A stretch of 64,000 bases of DNA from Verrucomicrobiota bacterium (GCA_025361935.1 JANYJB010000065.1:1-64000), one strand, 5' to 3'. Numbered from the stretch's first letter, positions 8,979 through 18,134 are shown. A program made the numbers and translations. Notes: a model not told the origin generated them from the letters alone.

Positions 8979-11105
8979 TTACCAGAATAGAATATTCAGG
9001 ATGAGGGTGACGAGGAGCAGCATCGAGCCGGCGACGGCGGGACGCATGAACCAGGCTTCGTTGGCTTCAACGGGCTGCTTGGGCGTGAGCGAGTAAACGA
9101 GGCCGACGAGTTCCGCGTCGGTTTTTTTCTGCTTGGTCGCGAGCGAGATGACGTAGGTGGAAACGAACGCCGCGGTGAAGGCGAAGATCGCGAGCCAGAA
9201 GTTTTTGGCCATGTCGCTTTGGAAGCGGTAGAGCTCGACGAAGCCGCCCTTGATGAAGCTGGCGCTTTCGGTGCCGGTGATGGTGGTGAGGTGGAACAGC
9301 GCCGAGGTGGTGGTGCCGATCAACAGACCCCAGAAGGCGCCGTGGCCGGTCACACGCTTCGAGAACATGCCCCAGAGGAAGGTGGCGAAGAGCGGGGCGT
9401 TGACGAAGCCGAACACGAGCTGGGCCACGTCCATGATGTTGTTAAACTGTTTGGCCACGAAGGCGCAGCCGATGGAGATAATGATGCCGGCGACGGTGGC
9501 GAGGCGGCCCACCTTCATGTAGTGCGCGTCGCTCTTGTTGGGGGCGAAGTAAGGCTGGTAGATGTCGTAGGTCCACACGGTGTTGAAGGCGGTGACGTTG
9601 CCAGCCATGCCGGACATGAACGAGGCGAGCAACGCGGTGAGCGCGAGGCCAAGCAGGCCGACCGGGCAGTAACGCTTGAGGAGCACGGTGATGACGTTGT
9701 TGTAATCGACTTCGCCGGACCAGTTGAGGCGGTTGATGGCGATGGCGCTCGCCTGGGCGGGATCGGCGCCGAGCTGGCCGGTGTTGTAGGCGTAGACCAC
9801 GTTGAGCACGGCGGTCTCGTTGAGCTTGGGTTCGACCGTCTTGCCGTCCTTGTTGGTGGTGGCGAGGGCGGTTTTGAAGCGGTCGATCACCTTCCTTGAA
9901 GCTTCGCGCTTGGCGACCATGGCTTCCGAGGTGGAAGCCTTGGCCACGGCGGCGTCCATCAGGGGCTTGGAGTCGACGAAGGCGGGCTCGAGTTTATCCC
10001 AACCGACGGTGCGCACTTGGGCGACTTCGGAGCCGGGGAGGAAACCTTTGCCTTCGGGCTTGAGCACGTTCGAGTGCAGGGAGATGGCGATCAAACCGGG
10101 GGCGATCACGAGGACGGGGAAAATGATTTTCGGAACGGCGGCAATGAGGGGCGTGCGGCGGGCGGCGCTCATGGAGTTGGCCGCCATGGCGCGCTGCACC
10201 ACGAGGAAGTTGGTGCACCAGTAGCCGAAGGAGAGGACGAAGCCCAAACCAAACACCATGCCGAACCAGTCGATACCCATGGCGTTTTGCGAGGCGCCGC
10301 CCATGTTGCTCCAGATGGAGGTCCAGGCATCGGTGCCAAGCGGTTTAAGGGAGGAAAGGCCGAGCTTGTCGGAGTTTTCACCAACGGTGTGCAGGCCGAG
10401 TTTGAGGCCATCGATCCAGCCGATCTCCTTCAGGCCGAGAATCACCACGGGGGCGAAACCAAACACGATGAGGAAGAACTGGAGCACTTCCGTGTAGATG
10501 GCGGAGGTGAGGCCGCCTTTGAGCACGTAAGCGAGCACGATGACGGACGAACCGATCAGTGAAAGCGTGTAATCCCAGCCCATGAGCGTCTCCAGCAAAC
10601 TGGCAAGGGCGTGCATCGAGATGCCAGAGCCCATCACCGTCATCACCGCGAAGGTCATGGAGTTGAGGGCGCGGGTCTTTTCGTCAAAACGCAGCTTCAG
10701 ATACTCGGGGGCGGAGCGGGCTTTCGAGCCGTAGTAGAATGGCATCATGAAAATGGCGAGGAACACCATGGCGATCACGGCCCCGATCCAGTAAAAATGG
10801 GTGGTGAGCATGCCATACTTGGCGCCACTGGCAGTCATACCCATGACCTCGAGCGCTCCTAGGTTGGCCGAGATAAAGGCAAGGCCCGTCACCCAGGCCG
10901 GAATGGAGCGACCGGAGAGGAAGAAGTCGTTGGAGCTCTTCATCTGCTTTTTCAGCGCGAAGCCTATGCCCACGACGAAGAGGCAGTAGATGACCATGAT
11001 CGAGTAATCGATCGGGTGCAGGCTGAATGTGGCCGCACTCGCGCCGGCACTGGCGGAAAGATCGCCCGCGACGGCGAAGAGGGGTAGTGAACAGATTGAT
11101 GTCAT
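8979..11105 (-). CDS. Sodium:solute symporter (SSS/SGLT family)
   Basis: A large inner-membrane Na+/solute symporter of the SGLT-like SSS family, with many TM helices and the early motif FFLSGRSIPAWVTGLAFISA. The neighbouring glycosidases suggest a sugar substrate. The start is taken at ATG 11105 (MTSICSLPLF...); a TTG at 11129 would add eight residues. Unusual for the family, a hydrophilic block of about 120 residues (roughly 342-463) rich in Ala, Lys and Asp interrupts the helices. The two-TM gene follows. A direct repeat at 11185-11206 in the divergent upstream region may control it. Confidence 0.88.
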   Translation of the reverse strand: MTSICSLPLFAVAGDLSASAGASAATFSLHPIDYSIMVIYCLFVVGIGFALKKQMKSSNDFFLSGRSIPAWVTGLAFISANLGALEVMGMTASGAKYGMLTTHFYWIGAVIAMVFLAIFMMPFYYGSKARSAPEYLKLRFDEKTRALNSMTFAVMTVMGSGISMHALASLLETLMGWDYTLSLIGSSVIVLAYVLKGGLTSAIYTEVLQFFLIVFGFAPVVILGLKEIGWIDGLKLGLHTVGENSDKLGLSSLKPLGTDAWTSIWSNMGGASQNAMGIDWFGMVFGLGFVLSFGYWCTNFLVVQRAMAANSMSAARRTPLIAAVPKIIFPVLVIAPGLIAISLHSNVLKPEGKGFLPGSEVAQVRTVGWDKLEPAFVDSKPLMDAAVAKASTSEAMVAKREASRKVIDRFKTALATTNKDGKTVEPKLNETAVLNVVYAYNTGQLGADPAQASAIAINRLNWSGEVDYNNVITVLLKRYCPVGLLGLALTALLASFMSGMAGNVTAFNTVWTYDIYQPYFAPNKSDAHYMKVGRLATVAGIIISIGCAFVAKQFNNIMDVAQLVFGFVNAPLFATFLWGMFSKRVTGHGAFWGLLIGTTTSALFHLTTITGTESASFIKGGFVELYRFQSDMAKNFWLAIFAFTAAFVSTYVISLATKQKKTDAELVGLVYSLTPKQPVEANEAWFMRPAVAGSMLLLVTLILNILFW

Positions 11106-11184
11106 TGGGGCAGTTAGGGGTTTGGGCAAAACCGTATTTGGAACCTTACCACGCGAAGCGAGGCATAACTTGAAAATATCCGCA

Positions 11185-11206
11185 AGAGTTCAAATAGAGT
11201 TCAAAT
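11185..11206. promoter_or_regulatory. Tandem 11-bp direct repeat in a divergent promoter region
   Basis: AGAGTTCAAAT occurs twice back to back in the 179-bp gap between the symporter gene (minus) and the beta-helix gene (plus). A period of 11 bp places both copies on the same face of the helix, as in sites for regulators that bind as tandem protomers. No regulator can be named. Confidence 0.35.
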
Positions 11207-11284
11207 GCTTAACCGAAGCAGAGGGCTGCATTTTAGATAAAAGCCGCTATTCCCCTCACGGCTTTTTCGTGTTCACTTAAAACC

Positions 11285-11959
11285 ATGACCGCCGCCGATT
11301 TCTTTGCCCTGCCCTCAGCGCTCGGGACATTTTCAGCGCATTTTCCCGCCGATGCCGCCCCGTGGACATGGTTGTCCCGCATCGGTAGCGCGCTGGCGGA
11401 CATCACCCCAGGTGAACGCCATGTGCCGCCCGGGGTGCATATCGAGGGCAAGGTCTGGATAGACTCGACCGTCAAGCTTCCCGCCTATGCGACGATCATC
11501 GGCCCCGCCTGGATCGGGCCGAACACAGAAATCCGCCCGGGAGCGTTCATTCGCGGCAATGTCATCGTCGGTGCCGACTGCGTGCTCGGCAACGTCTGCG
11601 AATTCAAAAACTGCCTGCTCATGGACAACGTCCAAGTGCCGCATTTCAACTACGTGGGCGATTCGATCCTCGGCAACGGCACCCATCTCGGAGCCGGCGT
11701 GATCTGTTCCAACCTGCGCTTGGATCAGAAACCGGTGACGGTGCGCGTTGACGGGAAAACGATCGAGACCGGCCTGCGCAAATTTGGCGCTATCCTCGGC
11801 GACGGGGCGGAGGTTGGCTGCAACGCCGTGCTCAATCCCGGCACGCTGCTCGGCAAACGCGCACTGGTGATGCCCACGGTGGCGTTCGCCGGTTATCTGC
11901 CCGCCAACACCATCGCCCGCATCCGCGGCACGATCACGCAAATCCCCCGCAAGGATTGA
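11285..11959 (+). CDS. Left-handed beta-helix (hexapeptide repeat) protein, acyltransferase-like
   Basis: A 224-residue protein with hexapeptide repeats typical of left-handed beta-helix enzymes (for example GPAWIGPNTEIRPGAFIRGN and GKRALVMPTVAFAGYLP). It resembles the C-terminal half of GlmU-type sugar nucleotidyltransferases, but the N-terminal nucleotidyltransferase domain and its pyrophosphorylase signature are absent, so an acyl-transfer or sugar-nucleotide-related role is likely rather than nucleotidyl transfer. It lies 38 bases upstream of trpS on the same strand. The substrate cannot be read from the sequence. Confidence 0.75.
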   Translation: MTAADFFALPSALGTFSAHFPADAAPWTWLSRIGSALADITPGERHVPPGVHIEGKVWIDSTVKLPAYATIIGPAWIGPNTEIRPGAFIRGNVIVGADCVLGNVCEFKNCLLMDNVQVPHFNYVGDSILGNGTHLGAGVICSNLRLDQKPVTVRVDGKTIETGLRKFGAILGDGAEVGCNAVLNPGTLLGKRALVMPTVAFAGYLPANTIARIRGTITQIPRKD

Positions 11960-11997
11960 CGCCCGCCGCACGCACTCGGCACCTTGCTCCTTACGTC

Positions 11998-12963
11998 ATG
12001 CGCATCCTCACCGGCATCCAGCCTTCCGGCCAGCTTCATATCGGCAACTACTTCGGCGCTATCAAGCCCGCCGTGGACCTCCAATCGCGCGGCGACTGCA
12101 CCTACTTCATCGCCGACTATCACTCGATGACGTCGCTCACCGACGCCGACGCCCGCCGGAAAAATACCTTCGATGTCGCCCTCGACTGGCTCGCTTGTGG
12201 ACTCGACCCAAAGAAAAACGTCCTCTTTCGCCAGAGCGACGTGGCCGAGGTGTGCGAACTCATGTGGATGCTGGGCACGCTCACGCCGATGGGCCTGCTC
12301 GAACGCGCCCACAGCTACAAAGACAAGACTGCCAAGGGCCTGTCGCCCAACTTCGGCCTCTTCGCTTATCCCGTGCTCATGGCCGCCGACATCCTGCTCT
12401 ACGACACCAACGTCGTGCCCGTCGGCCGCGACCAGAAGCAGCACGTCGAGATGACGCGCGACATCGCCATCAAGTTCAACCACACCTACGGCGAGACCTT
12501 CGTGGTGCCCGATCCCGAGATCCGCGACGAGACCGCCGTGGTCCCCGGTCTCGACGGCCAGAAAATGAGCAAGAGCTACGGCAACACGCTCGAAATCTTC
12601 GGTGACGAAAAGGCCACGCGTAAAAAAATAATGGGCATCGTGATGGACAGCCGCACCCCCGCCGAGCCCAAGCCCGACGCCGAAAAAAACCTCGCCATCC
12701 AACTGCTCAAACTCGTCGCGTCCGCCGATGTGGCCGGCGATTACGAGAACCGCCTGCGCGCCGGCGGTCTTGGTTACGGTGATCTCAAGAAGGCGCTCTT
12801 CGAGCACTATTGGAATTTTTTCGCGCCCTATCGCGCCAAACGAGCGGAGCTCGCGGCCAACCCCGACTACGTCCACGGCGTGCTGCGCGACGGCGCGGCG
12901 CGGGCGCGGGCCGTGGCGTCGGATGTCTTGGGACGCGCGCGCAAGGCGAGCGGACTAGCCTGA
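11998..12963 (+). CDS. trpS: Tryptophan--tRNA ligase
   Basis: Class I aminoacyl-tRNA synthetase charging tRNA-Trp. It shows the N-terminal TGIQPSGQLHIGNYFGAI segment with the HIGH-type motif and the second signature KMSKSYGN. The start is set at ATG 11998 (MRILTGIQ), giving 321 residues, the normal size; a longer frame beginning at 11956 adds 14 residues unlike the family and overlaps the preceding gene. It converges with ruvA, which ends 20 bases away. Confidence 0.95.
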   Translation: MRILTGIQPSGQLHIGNYFGAIKPAVDLQSRGDCTYFIADYHSMTSLTDADARRKNTFDVALDWLACGLDPKKNVLFRQSDVAEVCELMWMLGTLTPMGLLERAHSYKDKTAKGLSPNFGLFAYPVLMAADILLYDTNVVPVGRDQKQHVEMTRDIAIKFNHTYGETFVVPDPEIRDETAVVPGLDGQKMSKSYGNTLEIFGDEKATRKKIMGIVMDSRTPAEPKPDAEKNLAIQLLKLVASADVAGDYENRLRAGGLGYGDLKKALFEHYWNFFAPYRAKRAELAANPDYVHGVLRDGAARARAVASDVLGRARKASGLA

Positions 12964-12983
12964 GCCGGACGCCAGCGGCAAGA

Positions 12984-13598
12984 TTAAGACCCGAGGGCTT
13001 TTTTAATGAGCTGCTCGGTCGTGGCCTTCGGGCCGAGCGTAAGCAGGCACCGGCGCACGGCCTCATCGGCATCGGCGGTTTTGTAGCCAAGCGCAGTCAG
13101 GGCGAGCACGGCGTCACGCAGGCGGCTGTCGGCCGGCGAGGCGTTGTCATCGGTCGCACCGCTGGCGGTGAGGACGCTCTCGGACGAACCGGTGGCACCG
13201 ACCTTGGCGCGCAATTCGATGACGAGACGTTCGGCGGTTTTTTTGCCGATGCCGGGGCATTTCGCGAGGGTGGCGATGTCGCCGACCCGGATCGCGCTCT
13301 CGAGCGAGGGCAGGGAAAGCTTGCTCATGATGATGAGCGCCATCTTCGGGCCGACGCCTGTGACGTGCTCGATCATCAGGCGGAAGAAGTCGCGCTCCGC
13401 CGGGGTGGCGAAACCGTAGAGCGTTTGCGAATCCTCGCGGTAAATGACGAGTGTGTGCAGTCTGACGGTCGAGCCGGACGCGGGTAGTTTCTCCGCCGTG
13501 GTTACGGGGATGTTCACCTCATAGCCGAGCCCGTTGAGCTCGATGATCGCGTGCAGCGGGGTGGCGGCGACGAGCAGCCCTTGGATGGAAGTGATCAT
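12984..13598 (-). CDS. ruvA: Holliday junction branch migration protein RuvA
   Basis: DNA-binding subunit of the RuvAB complex that recognises Holliday junctions and loads the RuvB motor. The 204-residue protein has the N-terminal OB fold (MITSIQGLLVAATPLHAIIE), two helix-hairpin-helix motifs (VTGVGPKMALIIMSKL and CPGIGKKTAERLV) and a C-terminal RuvB-contacting domain. The start at 13598 lies in ATGA overlapping the dapB stop codon, so it is probably translationally coupled to dapB; a longer frame to 13655 is not family-like. It is the last gene of a dapA-dapB-ruvA unit. Confidence 0.95.
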   Translation of the reverse strand: MITSIQGLLVAATPLHAIIELNGLGYEVNIPVTTAEKLPASGSTVRLHTLVIYREDSQTLYGFATPAERDFFRLMIEHVTGVGPKMALIIMSKLSLPSLESAIRVGDIATLAKCPGIGKKTAERLVIELRAKVGATGSSESVLTASGATDDNASPADSRLRDAVLALTALGYKTADADEAVRRCLLTLGPKATTEQLIKKALGS

Positions 13599-14326
13599 TT
13601 CAGGCCGAGCACGTCCTGCATGTCGTAAACACCGGGCTTTTGCCCGACGACCCACTGGGCAGCGCGGACGGCACCGCGCGCGAAGATGCCGCGATCGGAG
13701 GCCTTGTGCGTGAGCTCGATGCGCTCGCCGAGAGCGGCGAACATCACCGTGTGGTCGCCGACCACGTCGCCGCCGCGAAGTGCATGAATGCCGACCTCGG
13801 TGGGTGTGCGTTCGCCGGTGATGCCCTCGCGGCCATGGCGGAGGGCGGAGGCGTCGAGCTTGCGCTCCTCAAGAATGATCTCAAGCAGGCGGGCGGCAGT
13901 GCCGCTGGGCGCGTCTTTTTTAAAACGGTGGTGCATCTCGATGACCTCGGCGTCGTAGTCGGAACCGAGGACGGCGGAGGCGCGGCGGGTGAGGGCGAAG
14001 AGCAGGTTGACGCCTACGGAATAGTTGCCTGACCAGACGCAGCGAATTTTTGAGGCGGCGGAGAGGAGGTGCTTTTTCTCATCGGCGGAGTGGCCGGTGG
14101 TGCCGATGACGAGCGCCTTGTTTTGCGCGGCGCAGAGGCGGATGACCTCGGCGGTGGCGGCGTGGAAGCTGAAGTCGATGACGACGTCGGCCGCAGCGAT
14201 GCCTGCGGCGAGGTCGTCGCCTTGGTCGAGGGCGGCGACGACGGTGGCGCCGGCTTCCTTGGCGGCGGCGAGGTTGGCCTGGCCCATGCGGCCCTTGGCG
14301 CCGATGATCGCGATGCGGAGGGACAT
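13595..14326 (-). CDS. dapB: 4-hydroxy-tetrahydrodipicolinate reductase
   Basis: Second committed enzyme of the diaminopimelate/lysine pathway, reducing the DapA product with NAD(P)H. The 243-residue protein has the Rossmann glycine motif GAKGRMGQ near the N-terminus and the substrate-binding signature HHRFKKDAPSGTA. It starts four bases after dapA and its stop overlaps the ruvA start (ATGA). DapA and DapB together supply the peptidoglycan cross-linking residue as well as lysine. Confidence 0.95.
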   Translation of the reverse strand: MSLRIAIIGAKGRMGQANLAAAKEAGATVVAALDQGDDLAAGIAAADVVIDFSFHAATAEVIRLCAAQNKALVIGTTGHSADEKKHLLSAASKIRCVWSGNYSVGVNLLFALTRRASAVLGSDYDAEVIEMHHRFKKDAPSGTAARLLEIILEERKLDASALRHGREGITGERTPTEVGIHALRGGDVVGDHTVMFAALGERIELTHKASDRGIFARGAVRAAQWVVGQKPGVYDMQDVLGLK

Positions 14327-14330
14327 GGTG

Positions 14331-15218
14331 TTACTTTTTAAACGCCGTGAGGACGTTGATGAGGGTTTGCTCGTTGGCCTTGGTCATCTCGCACAGCGGC
14401 GAGCGAACCTCGTCGGAGCCGATGATCCCGGCGCGCTTCATACCGAGCTTCACGGGCACGGGATTCGGCTCGATGAAGAGGGTCTTAAAAACGGGATAGA
14501 GCTTGCGATGGAGCTTGGTTGCTTTGGCGGCTTCACCCGCGAGGGAGGCGTTCACCAACTGCACGACTTCCTTCGGGTAGAGATTAGAGGCGACGCTGAT
14601 GACGCCCTCAGCGCCGACCGAAATAAACGGGAGGGTGAGGCTGTCGTCGCCGCTGAGCACGGTGATGTCCTTACCCATGGCGTTCTTAAGCTGATCCACG
14701 CGATCCATCGAGCCACCGGCTTCCTTGATGTAGCGGACGTGGGGATATTTTGCGCGCAAACGCTCGACGACCGGCACGCTGATCTCGATGCCGCAACGTC
14801 CGGGGATGGAGTAAAGAATGACGGGCTTGTCGGTCGCTTCGGCAACGGCGCTGAAATAGCGGAAGACGCCCTCTTGGCTGGGCTTGTTGTAGTAAGGCGA
14901 GACGACGAGCACGGCGTCCACGCCGGCCTCGGTGGCGAGGCGGGTGAGGTCAACGGCCTCCTCGGTCGAGTTGGAACCGGTGCCGGCGATGACCGGCACG
15001 CGACCGCGAGCGGCTTCGACGACGGCGCGGACAACATCGAGGTGCTCGTCGTGCAAAAGCGTCGGGGACTCGCCCGTCGTGCCGACGGGGACCAGTCCGT
15101 TGATGCCGGACTTAATCTGGAACTCCACCAGCTTGCGCAGATCGTCATAGGCGACGGCCTGGTTTTTGAAGGGCGTTACAAGGGCGGTGATGGTGCCGGT
15201 CAACGGACGGAGTTTCAT
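14331..15218 (-). CDS. dapA: 4-hydroxy-tetrahydrodipicolinate synthase
   Basis: Class I aldolase condensing pyruvate with aspartate semialdehyde at the entry of the diaminopimelate pathway. Visible signatures are TGITALVTPF-like sequence at the start, the tyrosine in ILYSIPGRCG, and the Schiff-base lysine in YIKEAGG. Starting at ATG 15218 (MKLRPLTGT) gives 295 residues, the family length; the frame open to 15779 is an extension through the oppositely oriented pilT gene. First gene of the dapA-dapB-ruvA unit, divergent from pilT. Confidence 0.95.
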   Translation of the reverse strand: MKLRPLTGTITALVTPFKNQAVAYDDLRKLVEFQIKSGINGLVPVGTTGESPTLLHDEHLDVVRAVVEAARGRVPVIAGTGSNSTEEAVDLTRLATEAGVDAVLVVSPYYNKPSQEGVFRYFSAVAEATDKPVILYSIPGRCGIEISVPVVERLRAKYPHVRYIKEAGGSMDRVDQLKNAMGKDITVLSGDDSLTLPFISVGAEGVISVASNLYPKEVVQLVNASLAGEAAKATKLHRKLYPVFKTLFIEPNPVPVKLGMKRAGIIGSDEVRSPLCEMTKANEQTLINVLTAFKK

Positions 15219-15299
15219 GGAGGGTTTACAGGAAGATACCTTGCACAGGAGAGCACCCCACTTTAACAAATCCGCAACGTTTTTCATCCACTTCGCACC

Positions 15300-16385
15300 A
15301 TGTCTCTTAACGCCGAAATCTTTAACGACCTGCTTAAACTTGCGGTGCAAAGCAGCGCGAGCGACATCGTTATAAAGTCCGACAAACCCGGCTACGTACG
15401 CATGTCGGGACGCTTGAAGCCCGTGGACATGGACCCGATCGCCGCCACCGAGGTGCGCGAGTTTATCGACACCAACGTGCCGGCGGTCTTCCGGCAAAAG
15501 TGGGAGGACGACGGGCAGGTGGATTTCGCCTACGCGGCGGAAGGGGTGGGCCGTTTCCGCGTGAACGCCTTCCATCAACGCGGCACCGGCAGCATCGTTT
15601 TCCGCCATATTAAGAGCAAGGTGCCGACCTTCGAGGAACTCGGCCTGAACGCCGACCCGATGCTCAACCTGGCCAAGGCCAAGGACGGCATCCTGCTCGT
15701 CTGCGGCGCGACCGGCTCGGGCAAAAGCTCCACCCTGGCCGCCATGCTCAACTGGATAAACCAGAACATGGACAAACATATCGTCACCCTGGAAGACCCG
15801 ATCGAATACACTTTTCAGGACGAGAAATCAGTTTTCCAGCAACGCGAAATCGGCCTCGACGTGCCCAACTTCGAAATGGCGATCAAGTCCGTCCTCCGCC
15901 AGAATCCCGATATCATCCTCATCGGCGAAATGCGCGACCGCGAGACCTTTGAAACCGCCATCTCGGCCGCGGAAACCGGCCACCTTGTGCTCTCTACAAT
16001 GCACGCCGGCACGGTGGCGCAGGCGCTCACCCGACTGTTTGAATTTTTCCCGCCTGAGCAGCAGATCCAAGCGCGCCGGCAGATCTCCGGCACCATCCGC
16101 GGCTTCATCTGCCAGAAACTACTCCCAACGATGGAGGGCGGCGGACGCGTCCCAGCCAACGAAATCCTCGCGGCCGATTCCGTCGTGCGAAACCTCATTC
16201 TCGACGGCCAGTTTGAGAAGATCCAAGGCATTCTCGAAAGCGGCGCCGACTCGGGCAGCTTTTCCTTCAACCGCGATCTCTACCGGCTCATCAAGGCGGG
16301 CACCATCAGCAAAGCGGAAGGGCTGCGCTTCTCGCCGAACCCGCAGGCGCTGGAGATGAACCTCAAGGGCATTTTTTTTAAATAA
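15300..16385 (+). CDS. pilT: Type IV pilus retraction ATPase, PilT family
   Basis: Hexameric secretion-type ATPase that depolymerises type IV pili for twitching motility. The 361-residue protein has an N-terminal PAS-like PilT domain, Walker A GATGSGKSS, the Asp box around VTLEDPIEYTF, Walker B IILIGEMRDRET and a His box near GHLVLSTMHAGT. PilU is a close relative and cannot be fully excluded. It stands alone; no other pilus gene is in the window. A short stem around its stop codon may end the transcript. Confidence 0.92.
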   Translation: MSLNAEIFNDLLKLAVQSSASDIVIKSDKPGYVRMSGRLKPVDMDPIAATEVREFIDTNVPAVFRQKWEDDGQVDFAYAAEGVGRFRVNAFHQRGTGSIVFRHIKSKVPTFEELGLNADPMLNLAKAKDGILLVCGATGSGKSSTLAAMLNWINQNMDKHIVTLEDPIEYTFQDEKSVFQQREIGLDVPNFEMAIKSVLRQNPDIILIGEMRDRETFETAISAAETGHLVLSTMHAGTVAQALTRLFEFFPPEQQIQARRQISGTIRGFICQKLLPTMEGGGRVPANEILAADSVVRNLILDGQFEKIQGILESGADSGSFSFNRDLYRLIKAGTISKAEGLRFSPNPQALEMNLKGIFFK

Positions 16386-16392
16386 AAAGCCC
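16367..16392. terminator. Weak bidirectional terminator-like stem between pilT and the FkbM gene
   Basis: GGGC followed by an AT-rich stretch of T and A runs and then GCCC can pair across the pilT stop codon, with T runs on either strand. The stem is short in GC pairs and overlaps the coding end, so the call is tentative. Confidence 0.3.
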
Positions 16393-16412
16393 GAGATACC
16401 CAGTTGCTCTCT

Positions 16413-17453
16413 TCAGCTTGGGCGCGTCTGGCGCTCCATCAACATTTCGGCGAAAGTATCCTTGTCGTAAACCAACGATGCGATCAGGGCCTGGACCAGC
16501 AGGTCGGTGCCAGAGGACAGTTCTGAATCCTTGAAGAACACGGCGTCGGCCCAGCCGAGACGATCGCGCGAATTGCCGCCGGAGCGGCAATGATAGGGAT
16601 AACTGCAGAGGAAACTGAAATCGATGAAATGGAATCCCTGCGTCCTCAGGAACGCCTCGACCTCCGAGAACATCGCCTGGCCGCGATACATCTCCGCAAA
16701 CGAAACCTCACAATGGATGACGTTGGTGCGCGCCAGCACGCGGCCGGCATTTTGAAGCACGGGCAGCTCAAAGCCCTGGATATCGAGCTTCAGAAAGTCC
16801 ACGTGCGCCGTGTCGCCAAGGACTTCGTCAAGCGTGCGGGTCGAAACCACTTCGGTGCGCTCCGTGAAAAACGGGGACAAATCCGCAAGCTGGCTTATCA
16901 GGTCGGCATTGAATGGGAGCAACGACGAGGTGGTGTCCGGGCTGTTGATGTGGAACACATGGGTTCCGCCGTCTCCGATGAAGGTCGGCAGCAGCCTGAT
17001 GCTCGGATCGGGGTTGCCCAAGCGGCGCGCCTCCAGTTTTTCCTGCAAAGGCTCAAATCCGATGACGCCGCAAGGCAACCCCGCCCCGCACAAAGGCGCA
17101 TAGATATGCGGCTCGCCCGGCAGATCCTGCGCGCCGACGTCAACAATGGTCAGAGGGCGCGCCGCCAACAAGGGGCCCGCGCGTGCGGATATCTCCCGGA
17201 TGAGCCGCGACCGCGCCGCCTGTGGTTTTTGTTGCAGCACCTGCAGCCGGTATTCCTCGCTCGCCAAAATCGCGTTCAGGACGGTGTCGCTGCGGTCTCC
17301 CGCCATGATCCGGCCGGTCCAGTGTTTCAATCCATCCGGCTCCGGGTCCCGTCCGAGAAATCCACGGTAGAGACCGTAAACCACGGTTTTTGCCCGCGCC
17401 ACGTCGGGATTGTTGTCCTGCGCGATTGCGGACAGATGCTTGAAGATCGGCAT
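16413..17453 (-). CDS. FkbM-family methyltransferase with N-terminal DUF4214 domain
   Basis: A 346-residue SAM-dependent methyltransferase of the FkbM type, a family acting on sugars or other small substrates during glycan or secondary-metabolite synthesis. The N-terminal DUF4214 segment (VYGLYRGFLGRDPEPDGLKHW) precedes the methyltransferase fold (LTIVDVGAQDLPG, IGFEPLQEKLEA, VDFLKLDIQGFELPVL). The start at ATG 17453 (MPIFKHLSA) is chosen over a basic extension to 17615 that overlaps the DUF4256 gene. It follows two other minus-strand genes; the DUF4214 domain hints at a surface or glycan context. Confidence 0.8.
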   Translation of the reverse strand: MPIFKHLSAIAQDNNPDVARAKTVVYGLYRGFLGRDPEPDGLKHWTGRIMAGDRSDTVLNAILASEEYRLQVLQQKPQAARSRLIREISARAGPLLAARPLTIVDVGAQDLPGEPHIYAPLCGAGLPCGVIGFEPLQEKLEARRLGNPDPSIRLLPTFIGDGGTHVFHINSPDTTSSLLPFNADLISQLADLSPFFTERTEVVSTRTLDEVLGDTAHVDFLKLDIQGFELPVLQNAGRVLARTNVIHCEVSFAEMYRGQAMFSEVEAFLRTQGFHFIDFSFLCSYPYHCRSGGNSRDRLGWADAVFFKDSELSSGTDLLVQALIASLVYDKDTFAEMLMERQTRPS

Positions 17454-17511
17454 AGGTGGGCGGGTGCGTTGGAAAAGTGAGTGGAAGCGGACAGGCTCGG
17501 CAATAGCGACC

Positions 17512-18114
17512 CTACGCACATGTCCTCTTCGCCCGCGATTCCTGCACCCGCAGCGAACCCCGGAATCCCCGGCCGCCGTAGTAAGACTGCGCGCCGTTGT
17601 GGTAGATGAAAACACGCCCGTAGCGGCGGTCGCCGAAGAGCGCGCCTCCGCGTTTGCGGATGTCGGCCGGCGTCTTCACCCAGCTTGATGATTTTGTGTC
17701 GAACTCCCCCAAAGTTTGGAGCTCGCGGTATTGGTCCTCCGTCAACAACTCGACGTCCATGGCGGCGGCCGCATCCAGGACGTTGTTTTTGGGCTTGTGC
17801 TCCTTTCGGGAATCGAGGGCCTCGCGGTCGTAGCAAAAGGATGTCCGGCCCGCGGGGCTTTCCGCCGAGCAGTCAAAGAAAATATATTCGCCCGTCTTTT
17901 TATCATGACCGACGACATCGGGTTCGCCGCCGGTGCGCTCCATTTCACCAAGCGACCACAATTTTTCGGGGCTGGCCTCCAGCCGGGCCTTCACCTTGGC
18001 CCAGTCGAGACCACAGTGACGGCCCATGTTTTTCGTGAAACGGGACTGCAAGGCCGCGAGCAGTTCTTCGCGCTTTTCAGGTGGGAGCATCTTGGGAGGT
18101 TGGGGGGCTTTCAT
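17512..18114 (-). CDS. DUF4256 domain-containing protein
   Basis: A 200-residue soluble protein matching the DUF4256 family, whose biochemical role is unknown. Characteristic segments are LLAALQSRFTKNMGRHCGLDW, EPDVVGHDKKTGEYIFFDCS and the C-terminal RYGRVFIYHNGAQSYYGGRG. The length is typical. It starts 20 bases after the 363-residue hypothetical gene and ends 58 bases before the FkbM gene. Confidence 0.8.
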   Translation of the reverse strand: MKAPQPPKMLPPEKREELLAALQSRFTKNMGRHCGLDWAKVKARLEASPEKLWSLGEMERTGGEPDVVGHDKKTGEYIFFDCSAESPAGRTSFCYDREALDSRKEHKPKNNVLDAAAAMDVELLTEDQYRELQTLGEFDTKSSSWVKTPADIRKRGGALFGDRRYGRVFIYHNGAQSYYGGRGFRGSLRVQESRAKRTCA

Positions 18115-18134
18115 CTGGAGGGGTGGGCTGAAAA

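Noticed and set aside
15219..15779. N-terminal extension of dapA
   Set aside because: The extension overlaps pilT in antisense and is not DapA-like; ATG 15218 gives the family length.
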